The translations under genes were made by a program, and so were the position numbers. From positions 1,436 to 6,609 of the forward strand of contig DUJJ01000157.1 of NCBI GenBank assembly GCA_013329865.1: 5,174 nucleotides of DNA. The letters are read 5' to 3'. Position 1 is the stretch's first letter; each line of letters opens with the position of its first letter. This document shows positions 1 to 5,174 of the stretch, in pieces. The stretch comes from Candidatus Poseidoniaceae archaeon (lineage in GTDB: Archaea > Thermoplasmatota > Poseidoniia > Poseidoniales > Poseidoniaceae). The notes beneath the pieces are model-generated. The model worked only from the letters and a program-made list of their open reading frames with translations, did no database searches and was not told the origin of the DNA.

Positions 1-1860
1 ATGGAATGGATTGACCCAGTTGTTGAAATCGAGGATGAGAATCACAGCCATACTGATCTGATGGCTCACCGATTAGCGACTAGTAATATGCAACTAATTG
101 ATTATCACAACCTTAACTGCGACGGAAATGTTGCTCCACCCGCTGAATTAGATAATGTTGCAGGGCGACCGTGTTACCCTGAATTCAAGAATGTCGGACC
201 GACTCCAGGAGATTCTTCCGAAATTTCGATTGAAGGTAACTTCATGGAAGACTGCGTCAAGCATCCTGATGGAACTGGTGGCTGCTATGCGTATGTCTCA
301 TCATACAACCAATTCGAAATTCTTGATATTTCTGAACCAAATAACATCGTCTTACTGTCAACTTACTATGCGGAAGTAGGCCGTATGATTGATATCAAAG
401 TAACACCTGACAACAACTGGGTTTTAGTCAACCACGAATTAACTAACAGCGACCTTGACCCAATACCGCAGGATGACGACGCAAACAGTGGGGCAAACAG
501 ACTCGATGTAATCGATGTCTCCAACAAAAATCAACCGATTAAAGTGGCTGAGTGGAATAACCCTCCTGCAGGATTCCACAATCAGGACTTACATGTTGAT
601 TGTGATTGGGAAAATGCGCCAATCATCTATGCTCAAGAAGAATGTCACCTATTCTTGTATGGCGCAGACCCTTACCCTGAAATGGTGGAGGGGGACTCTG
701 GTGTGTTCTACAAAGGTACTCAAATCTTCTATGTGCCACTCGGTTTTGAGTCTTGGCGACCAGATGTTAACGATGAAGACCAAAATGTGAGCCGAGAAAT
801 TATTCGCTGGGGTGGTTACTCACCCGAACCGGAGACAACCTGTGGCGGCTCCCTATTCAATCACGACAACGTTTTCCATATTCATCCAATAACCGGTCAA
901 GCCCTTCTCTACATTTCTTACTGGGATGCTGGATTGCGTATTGTCGATGTATCTAACCCACCTGCCATACCCGACCCAGAAGGTGTATCATGGCCTCAAG
1001 ATTATGAGGTTGGTCGCTGGCTAGGCTGTCCCAGTGCAGATGATGGTTGGTATGGCCCTGATGGAGGTGGTCATGCTAATATGACACCTGAAGAATGGGG
1101 CGGTAGCAGCGGTGCCCTAAACGGCAACGGATGGATCCACTATGCTGTGCCTTATGACCACCTGTTGTGCAATGGTGCAGCTGAAACGGACCCCGTCGAA
1201 ACCTGGCCTGCTGAATGTGGAACTGGTCCCGAAGATCCAGTATACGGAATCAACTGGAGACATCTAACCATGATTGCGCCAGAATATGGTTCCAACACCA
1301 ATCACACTGGTTATGTGTGGACCATTGACACTACAGACCCAGCGAAACCATTCTTGCTAAGCAAATGGAAGTTGCCTGGAACCAGTATCTTGCCAGACGG
1401 CTCTGAGCATGAACACCACTACATTCCGGGAGGCTATATTTACAGCCCACACAATGGAGATACTGGCACTCACGGACACGTTTATTGGACACACTATCAT
1501 GCAGGAAACTGGGTAACTGACCACAGTAAAATTTGGAGCGATATCAAATGGGTGAACGACATACCCGCACCAGAAATAGGCTTTCCCGCAATAGAGCAAT
1601 TGTCCGAGACCATTACTATGGGTTACTATTTGCCTGCTGGACCAACCTGGATGGAGGATCCAAAAACAGAGTTAGGATACGACATGGCTGATTGTTGGGC
1701 CTCATGCATGATTCCTTTTGACTGGGGGTTACAATATGACCCACGCGGTTTCTTATTCATCTCGGAGATGGTTTCTGGTGTTTACGTAGTCCAAATGGAT
1801 GAGGACATCAACCCGAATTTTATGTATCCATCTCTGTATACCAACATCGAAGATGAATAA
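1..1860 (+). CDS. LVIVD-repeat beta-propeller protein, probably secreted; 5' end likely cut by window
   Basis: The open frame covers 619 residues from the first base to a TAA stop. LVIVD-type repeats (PF08309-like) are visible as FEILDISEPNNI (about residues 105-116), LDVIDVSNKNQPIKVAEW (168-185), SYWDAGLRIVDVSNP (306-320) and a weaker VWTIDTTDPAKPFLLSKW (439-456). A last blade around 470-505 is His-rich and contains YSPHNG and THYHAG. Such repeats form beta-propellers, commonly in exported or surface proteins of marine archaea and bacteria. The sequence is acidic and has 12 cysteines (residues 40, 58, 85, 95, 201, 215, 281, 343, 390, 406, 565, 569), an even number that would suit disulfides outside the cell. 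No signal peptide is present: the frame opens with MEWIDPVVEIEDEN, which already resembles mature propeller sequence. The Met at base 1 is therefore probably internal and the true start lies upstream. There is no C-terminal membrane anchor. Biochemical function is unknown. It faces the minus-strand hydrolase gene across a 63-bp gap. Confidence 0.85.
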   Translation: MEWIDPVVEIEDENHSHTDLMAHRLATSNMQLIDYHNLNCDGNVAPPAELDNVAGRPCYPEFKNVGPTPGDSSEISIEGNFMEDCVKHPDGTGGCYAYVSSYNQFEILDISEPNNIVLLSTYYAEVGRMIDIKVTPDNNWVLVNHELTNSDLDPIPQDDDANSGANRLDVIDVSNKNQPIKVAEWNNPPAGFHNQDLHVDCDWENAPIIYAQEECHLFLYGADPYPEMVEGDSGVFYKGTQIFYVPLGFESWRPDVNDEDQNVSREIIRWGGYSPEPETTCGGSLFNHDNVFHIHPITGQALLYISYWDAGLRIVDVSNPPAIPDPEGVSWPQDYEVGRWLGCPSADDGWYGPDGGGHANMTPEEWGGSSGALNGNGWIHYAVPYDHLLCNGAAETDPVETWPAECGTGPEDPVYGINWRHLTMIAPEYGSNTNHTGYVWTIDTTDPAKPFLLSKWKLPGTSILPDGSEHEHHYIPGGYIYSPHNGDTGTHGHVYWTHYHAGNWVTDHSKIWSDIKWVNDIPAPEIGFPAIEQLSETITMGYYLPAGPTWMEDPKTELGYDMADCWASCMIPFDWGLQYDPRGFLFISEMVSGVYVVQMDEDINPNFMYPSLYTNIEDE

Positions 1861-1923
1861 TTCTCAAATTACTACGAGATATTGGACGGAACGGTAATTG
1901 TCGAATAGCACAAATTAGGTGAC
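1861..1923. other. Convergent intergenic gap, no clear terminator
   Basis: These 63 bases separate the stop codons of two convergent genes. They are AT-rich. The only inverted repeat I see is AATTAC (1866-1871) against GTAATT (1893-1898), a 6-bp stem with a loop of about 21 bases and no following T-run. This is too weak to call a terminator. Confidence 0.5.
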
Positions 1924-2787
1924 TTATTTGATGAAATCAGCAATCTGCTGAACAACTGCAGCATCACCTAGAAGTTTCCTATGACCTAGATTATTGGTCA
2001 AATAAAGCTGTGAGTTTGGCATTTTTTCGTGAACCATAACAGAAATCTCACTTTTTGACTCTCCATCGTCTTTACAGTGCACTAATAATGTTTCAATCCC
2101 TATTCTGTCAGCAAACCGATCTGGCCCGAATTCAATCGGGTTTACACCAAACACCGTTTCAACGCGGTCAAATAACCGGTCAGCATAGTATTGTTTGTCA
2201 AGACCAAACAGCCCTACAAAGTTTTCAAACATCGGGCGGATTTCGTAAACCCCTAGCGAAATTAAGACGATCTTTTGATAAATAGCGCCTAATCTTATTG
2301 AATTTAATCCGGCAACGCCACCAAAAGAGTGAGCGATTAGCACATCAAACGGTCCTTGAGTTGTCGTTATTTCAGCTATTACATCGGTTATTTCTGGTAG
2401 TGAGGTTTGTCCCGCTTCTGATTTCCCATGGCCTGGCAGATCAATCGCAGTAATATCAAAACCCTCATTTGACAATCGCTCAATCAATGTCGAAAATTGG
2501 CCTGACCTGCCATTCCAGCCGTGAACAAAAAGCAATTTACGACCGTCACTAGGAATTCGATACATCGCTACCTCCCGGTTTGATGAGGTGGCGATCATCG
2601 ATTTAGTTGCAGTTTCATAAAACCCAAGTTCCCTATTGTGAATTTTGAATTTAATTGGCCCTGAGAAGATTCTCCAGAGGAATCTAGTAGCAAGGTTTTT
2701 TGAAACCAGATTGAGTATTTTGGCAGATACTCTCAGGAAAAGCGGAAGGCGATAATGTGCGGCCATCGAAGCGTTATCGGTTTCCAT
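1924..2787 (-). CDS. Alpha/beta hydrolase fold protein (serine hydrolase)
   Basis: This 287-residue protein has a complete alpha/beta hydrolase core. The oxyanion-hole segment LLFVHGWNG is at residues 85-93, then DLPGHGKS (116-123). The nucleophile elbow IAHSFGG (151-157) places Ser154 as nucleophile. The candidate acid is Asp240 or Asp241 in LLVHCKDDGE, and the catalytic His is His269 in NNLGHRKLL. The elbow has Ala where GxSxG enzymes usually have Gly, a change found in some active members. An N-terminal stretch of about 50 residues (LPLFLRVSAKILNLVSK...FLWRIFSGP) is hydrophobic and basic; it may be an amphipathic membrane-associated helix and does not look like a cleaved signal peptide. 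Family and substrate (ester, lactone, thioester) cannot be read from sequence. The ATG at 2787 is favoured by a GGTGAT Shine-Dalgarno match 5 bases upstream; Met8 (2766) is the alternative. It lies 36 bp after the HAD gene and is probably co-transcribed with it. From memory, its arrangement resembles bacterial (Bacteroidetes or proteobacterial) homologues, suggesting possible transfer. Confidence 0.9.
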   Translation of the reverse strand: METDNASMAAHYRLPLFLRVSAKILNLVSKNLATRFLWRIFSGPIKFKIHNRELGFYETATKSMIATSSNREVAMYRIPSDGRKLLFVHGWNGRSGQFSTLIERLSNEGFDITAIDLPGHGKSEAGQTSLPEITDVIAEITTTQGPFDVLIAHSFGGVAGLNSIRLGAIYQKIVLISLGVYEIRPMFENFVGLFGLDKQYYADRLFDRVETVFGVNPIEFGPDRFADRIGIETLLVHCKDDGESKSEISVMVHEKMPNSQLYLTNNLGHRKLLGDAAVVQQIADFIK

Positions 2788-2792
2788 GAATT

Positions 2793-2798
2793 ATCACC
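2793..2798 (-). promoter_or_regulatory. Shine-Dalgarno site for the alpha/beta hydrolase
   Basis: On the minus strand GGTGAT sits 5 bases before the ATG at 2787. It matches the 3' half of the AAGGAGGTGATC motif complementary to the 16S rRNA tail. It supports the 2787 start over Met8, and supports translation from a leadered, polycistronic message. Confidence 0.55.
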
Positions 2799-2823
2799 AT
2801 AAAGGAAGTTTATGGTTTATGGC

Positions 2824-3243
2824 CTAGTCATCAAAGACTTCTACCTCAGCCATTTTTTTGACAAATTCGGTCATCCTTGAATTGAATCTTGTGGCTCTGA
2901 CAATATGGTTGTCAATCCAGTGGTAGTTGCCACCTCTCGGCTTACCAAATAAGCAAGTGTGCCACTTAAAACCGTGTCTAGTCAACCATTCTTCGGTTAC
3001 CAAACGGTGTTCCTCGGCTCTAGCAGTAAAAAAACAAATCTGATGTCCCTCATCATACCACTTGTTGATTTGTTCAACCACGCCCTCGAAACACTCTGCA
3101 GTGGCCATCCTTTCAGGCTCCTCGTTTGGTATGTCCTCACAAATAGTACCATCGATATCAATTAGAAAATTTTTGCAACCTTCTGGCAAAGTTGGTGATA
3201 TCGTCATTCCTCTTTCATCGATCGTTTGGACTAGGTCAGCCAT
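2824..3243 (-). CDS. HAD-superfamily phosphatase-like protein, substrate unknown
   Basis: This 139-residue protein (numbered from the ATG at 3243) carries the HAD motifs in order. Motif I is FLIDIDGTIC, with Asp29 as predicted nucleophile and Asp31 as general acid/base. Motif II is CFFTAR with Thr73. Lys101 in LFGKPRGGNYHWIDN is the motif III candidate, and Asp111-Asn112 supply the Mg2+-binding acidic motif IV. There is no obvious cap insertion. At this length it is a minimal HAD domain. The signatures IPNEEPERM and GKPRGGNYHWIDNH are characteristic of a small HAD group that I recall mainly from Bacteroidetes, often named loosely as phosphoheptose isomerase or capsule-biosynthesis phosphatase. 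That name is not supported here, as no sugar-isomerase domain is present. An alternative GTG start at 3288 adds 15 residues and overlaps the upstream microprotein stop as GTGA. I prefer the ATG because a TATA-like element lies about 25-34 bases before it, but the choice is open. The alpha/beta hydrolase follows after 36 bp. Confidence 0.85.
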   Translation of the reverse strand: MADLVQTIDERGMTISPTLPEGCKNFLIDIDGTICEDIPNEEPERMATAECFEGVVEQINKWYDEGHQICFFTARAEEHRLVTEEWLTRHGFKWHTCLFGKPRGGNYHWIDNHIVRATRFNSRMTEFVKKMAEVEVFDD

Positions 3244-3267
3244 AATCAATGAGGAGAAAACTCGGCC

Positions 3268-3277
3268 TTTGAATAAA
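3268..3277 (-). promoter_or_regulatory. Possible TATA-like element before the HAD gene
   Basis: On the minus strand TTTATTCAAA lies about 25-34 bases upstream of the ATG at 3243, the distance expected of an archaeal TATA box serving a leaderless transcript starting at that ATG. No convincing BRE was identified. If real, it would be an internal promoter within the minus-strand gene block. It falls inside the extension that the GTG start would add. Confidence 0.25.
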
Positions 3278-3284
3278 TCGGCGG

Positions 3285-3440
3285 TCACCTATCATGGTGA
3301 TGGATTGTCGTGGCACCGCATACCCGACACCAAACCTTAGTGCCACTTTTCCTTGGTGTCACGCCGGTTATGTCGATAGACACACCACAAACGCACTTTA
3401 CCACAGTTCCCATGGTGGCACCCAATACCTGATTATTCAT
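3285..3440 (-). CDS. Zinc-ribbon microprotein (CxC...CxxC), 51 residues
   Basis: This short gene lies between trm5 and the HAD gene. The minus strand reads ATG at 3440 to TGA at 3287-3285 and gives 51 residues. It holds a clear metal-binding pattern: Cys16-x-Cys18 followed 19 residues later by Cys38-x-x-Cys41 (KCVCG ... VWCRVCGATT), ending in a His-rich tail TIHHHDR. Two Cys knuckles in a short protein are typical of rubredoxin-like or zinc-ribbon folds, although the first pair has one spacer residue where CxxC is usual. Such proteins often bind nucleic acid or act as protein adaptors; no specific role can be assigned. The gene starts 12 bp after the trm5 stop, and its TGA overlaps the alternative GTG start of the HAD gene (GTGA), which points to translational coupling. 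There is no clear ribosome site before 3440. Met10 (ATG at 3413) has GGGTG 5 bases upstream and may be the true start, giving 42 residues with all four Cys retained. Confidence 0.7.
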   Translation of the reverse strand: MNNQVLGATMGTVVKCVCGVSIDITGVTPRKSGTKVWCRVCGATTIHHHDR

Positions 3441-3452
3441 CAATTACACGCT

Positions 3453-4583
3453 TTATTGGAACTCTTGCCACGATTCAACGCGAACAAAAGACTTACTCGA
3501 AGAGAAGCCCTTGACTTCACTACAGGTGAGATTGTGATTAATTGCTCCGTTATCGGCAAACAACTTTGTTAATTGATCGTTGATATTTTGCATCTCGGTT
3601 TTCTCAACAATCGCCCAACCACGTATTAGTGACGGGCTGTGACGACGCATGAGCGGTAATAAATCGCTAATATGAGTAAGCATTTGATGGGGTAGATTAA
3701 CCAGAAGTAGGTCCACTTTGTGATTAAATTCGGCCCTTTCTCGCCATTTTCGACCATCCTGACACAATATTTCTACCTCGGCTGGCTGCGTATTTTTACT
3801 GAGAAAGTTGGCAATATTTTGCTGCAACAGTTCTACTGCCGATGGATTCAAGTCGCCAATTAAGGCCTTATCAACAAGACCTGTTTTCGTAAGAAGTCCC
3901 GCCATAGCCGGGCCTACTCCGGCATACGGGTCGCAAACCGTTATCGCCCTGCCAAGTCTGTTGAACAACTGTTTTGCTGCCGTGTAACTGCCTTGGCGCT
4001 CGGTAGATAGCCTAGCTGAAAAATAACTCTTCGTGGGATCAATAAGAATTACCTGGCCATGCTCTTTTACTTTAGTCAGTGTAGCAGAGTCGCCTTGGCG
4101 AGATTTGATAGGTAGTAAATCGCGTACGCGGAATTTGCCTGTTACTCCTTTATCCGCGCATACAAGTCTGACATTTGGCAATTTTTCAAGCATTGCATCA
4201 GCGATTATTTCTCGATGAGCGAATATCTCATCCTCCAATTTTACAACTAAAATATCGCCTATTAGTTCGTGGGAACGTGGAAGAAACTCCTTGATTTCTA
4301 GGAGTAACTTTTGGTCGATTAAGTCTGTCCAGTGTTTTGCAATTTCCTTGCTGCGCAAAATGATCCGGTGGGCCGTATTCTGCCAAACTGAGTGGTTATC
4401 TGCAGGCGCACTACCATTCAATGGAATGGCCTTCAAACCGTCATCCGTAGTCAATATGCCATATCCTTCCTGCGCCCAGCCATTTGATTTGACAATCTCA
4501 AACCAATGTTGAGTGTCGACACTCGGCACTATCAAATGACGCATACGCTTCGCCCTGTCCAAGCACCACTGAGGTTTGAGCAT
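3453..4583 (-). CDS. trm5: tRNA (guanine-37-N1)-methyltransferase, Trm5 type
   Basis: This enzyme transfers a methyl group from S-adenosylmethionine to N1 of G37 next to the tRNA anticodon, preventing +1 frameshifts. The 376 residues show the archaeal Trm5b three-domain plan: an N-terminal D1-like part (about 14-60, RHLIVPS...GWAQEGYGI), a D2 region with ELIGDILVVKL (106-116) and GKFRVRDL (149-156), and a Rossmann methyltransferase domain. That domain has YFSARLSTER (187-196), SAM motif I CDPYAGVGP (217-225), acidic Asp244 in IGDLNPSAVELL, QDGRKW (275-280) and the catalytic-loop motif NLPH (296-299). SARLSTER matches Trm5 better than the wybutosine enzyme Taw2/Tyw2. Motif I differs from the common DMFAGVGPFS. 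The ATG at 4583 overlaps the divergent dph5 start; Met14 (4544) begins where many homologues begin and would leave a 37-bp spacer. It is the first gene of the minus-strand block, with the zinc-ribbon microprotein 12 bp downstream. Confidence 0.93.
   Translation of the reverse strand: MLKPQWCLDRAKRMRHLIVPSVDTQHWFEIVKSNGWAQEGYGILTTDDGLKAIPLNGSAPADNHSVWQNTAHRIILRSKEIAKHWTDLIDQKLLLEIKEFLPRSHELIGDILVVKLEDEIFAHREIIADAMLEKLPNVRLVCADKGVTGKFRVRDLLPIKSRQGDSATLTKVKEHGQVILIDPTKSYFSARLSTERQGSYTAAKQLFNRLGRAITVCDPYAGVGPAMAGLLTKTGLVDKALIGDLNPSAVELLQQNIANFLSKNTQPAEVEILCQDGRKWRERAEFNHKVDLLLVNLPHQMLTHISDLLPLMRRHSPSLIRGWAIVEKTEMQNINDQLTKLFADNGAINHNLTCSEVKGFSSSKSFVRVESWQEFQ
4571..4575 (+). promoter_or_regulatory. 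Shine-Dalgarno site for dph5
   Basis: GAGGT lies 6 bases before the ATG at 4582 and matches the GGAGGTGAT consensus. It supports that ATG as the dph5 start; an in-frame TGA at 4570-4572 rules out any start further upstream except TTG at 4576. The site lies inside the trm5 coding region if trm5 begins at 4583. Confidence 0.5.
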
Positions 4584-5174
4584 GGCGGAAGATTCTGATA
4601 AACTAAAACAAACTGGTTTGGTATTGATTGGTATGGGCCCGAATATGTTGACATCAATGACTGAGGAAGCGATAGTTGCCGCAGAATCCGCTGATTTCCG
4701 ATATTATGAGGCATACACTGCAATATGGCCAATAGAAGAACTGGACCGTTTGGAAAGACGGGTCGGATCGATTAAGAAAGTCATGCGGCCAGAAGTCGAG
4801 CAACCTGAAGAAATCTTCAATTTAGCCAAAGCGAACAATGTCGCTGTTCTCGTTGTTGGTGACCCATTACAAGCAACGACTCATGTTGACCTCCAGTTAC
4901 AAGCAGAGGAGCATGGTATTGATTGTCGAATAGTACATGGCATATCTATTACCAATATTGTGACTGGTGCAATTGGACTATCTAATTACAAGTTTGGCCG
5001 GCAGACAACGCTAACCTACCCATACTCAAATTGGATAGCTACCTCGCCACTCGAGATATTAGCCATGAATCGAATCATGGGTCATCACACATTAGCACTC
5101 CTTGACCTAGATCCGACTGGGGCGGGTACCGGCAAACAACAGCCAATGCGGCCAAGGGATGCTGTTGCATCTAT
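4582..5174 (+). CDS. dph5: Diphthine synthase (EF2 diphthamide methyltransferase), 3' end cut by window
   Basis: In archaea this enzyme uses S-adenosylmethionine to trimethylate the amino-carboxypropyl-histidine intermediate on elongation factor 2, giving diphthine, the step before amidation to diphthamide. The frame runs open for 197 codons to the window end; complete homologues are about 260-270 residues, so roughly three quarters is present. Family signatures in order are GLVLIGMGPN near the N-terminus (12-21; usual form LYLIGLGL), YYEAYTA (41-47), VAVLVVGDPLQATTHVDL (87-104) with the SAM-binding GDP, then CRIVHGISITNIVTGAIGLSNYKFG (115-139 with the flanking sequence), TLTYPY (143-148), TSPLEIL and HTLALLDLD. 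These belong to the tetrapyrrole methylase fold class. The first 11 residues are an extension beyond the usual start. The ATG is backed by a GAGGT ribosome site and an in-frame upstream stop. It is divergent from trm5, with a 2-bp overlap of start codons. Confidence 0.95.
   Translation, partial: MAEDSDKLKQTGLVLIGMGPNMLTSMTEEAIVAAESADFRYYEAYTAIWPIEELDRLERRVGSIKKVMRPEVEQPEEIFNLAKANNVAVLVVGDPLQATTHVDLQLQAEEHGIDCRIVHGISITNIVTGAIGLSNYKFGRQTTLTYPYSNWIATSPLEILAMNRIMGHHTLALLDLDPTGAGTGKQQPMRPRDAVAS
4598..4609 (-). promoter_or_regulatory. Possible TATA-like element for trm5, inside dph5
   Basis: The minus-strand sequence TGTTTTAGTTTATC around these bases is the most AT-rich stretch at about 15-26 bases before the trm5 ATG at 4583, near the place expected of a TATA box for a leaderless message. 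The match to TTTATATA is only partial. It lies within the first codons of dph5. No equally AT-rich element precedes the alternative trm5 start at 4544. Confidence 0.22.

Noticed and set aside
1357..1599. 80-codon minus-strand open frame inside the LVIVD gene
   Set aside because: It is fully antisense to a strong coding frame with clear family motifs; its Cys/Val-rich product looks like a shadow.
1866..1898. Inverted repeat AATTAC/GTAATT between the convergent genes as a terminator
   Set aside because: A 6-bp AT-rich stem with a long loop and no T-run is expected by chance in AT-rich sequence.
2824..3243. Naming the HAD gene as phosphoheptose isomerase
   Set aside because: The sequence has only HAD motifs (DIDGT, FFTAR, WIDN) and no SIS sugar-isomerase domain, so that name would be a propagated error.
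3411..3420. Perfect eukaryotic-style start context GCCACCATGG on the minus strand at Met10 of the microprotein
   Set aside because: The organism appears archaeal, so this context has no known role; the GGGTG 5 bases before the ATG is the more relevant feature and the match is likely chance.
3294..3572. 92-codon plus-strand open frame over the trm5/HAD junction
   Set aside because: It lies antisense to the microprotein and the trm5 end, shows no recognisable motif, and the minus strand explains the region better with a Cys-knuckle protein.
3453..4583. Taw2/Tyw2 wybutosine aminocarboxypropyl transferase as the identity of the methyltransferase gene
   Set aside because: The segment YFSARLSTER and the NLPH loop fit Trm5; Taw2 proteins usually carry a different segment before motif I. 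Some doubt remains without alignment.
4532..4732. 66-codon minus-strand open frame across the trm5/dph5 junction
   Set aside because: It overlaps both well-supported genes in a different frame and has no domain signal.

Overview
The window reads as archaeal DNA, most likely a marine planktonic Euryarchaeota lineage (Marine Group II/III, Poseidoniia-like). Two genes point to Archaea: a diphthine synthase and a three-domain Trm5-type tRNA(G37) N1-methyltransferase. Base composition is balanced. The acidic, Cys-rich LVIVD beta-propeller protein at the left edge suits a marine archaeon with secreted surface proteins. The lineage is an inference from gene content and could not be checked by a search.

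Layout: (1) 1-1860, plus strand: a large LVIVD-repeat beta-propeller protein, probably missing its N-terminus because the window cuts it. (2) 1861-1923: a short convergent gap with no clear terminator. (3) 4583 down to 1924, minus strand: a compact four-gene block in the order trm5, a 51-residue CxC...CxxC zinc-ribbon microprotein, a HAD-superfamily phosphatase-like protein, and an alpha/beta hydrolase. Gaps are 12 bp, then a GTGA overlap or 41 bp depending on the HAD start, then 36 bp, so a polycistronic unit is likely. (4) 4582 to the right edge, plus strand: dph5, divergent from trm5 and cut by the window end.

The divergent pair makes functional sense. Trm5 installs m1G37 next to the tRNA anticodon, and Dph5 carries out the SAM-dependent step of diphthamide synthesis on elongation factor 2. 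Both modifications protect the reading frame during translocation, and both enzymes use S-adenosylmethionine. Their start codons overlap in the palindrome CATG at 4581-4584, so at least one promoter must lie inside the other gene. The zinc-ribbon microprotein is the most easily missed gene here. The HAD protein and the hydrolase resemble families I associate with Bacteria, especially Bacteroidetes, so they may be acquired accessory genes behind the archaeal core gene. No RNA genes, CRISPR arrays, insertion sequences or long repeats were seen.
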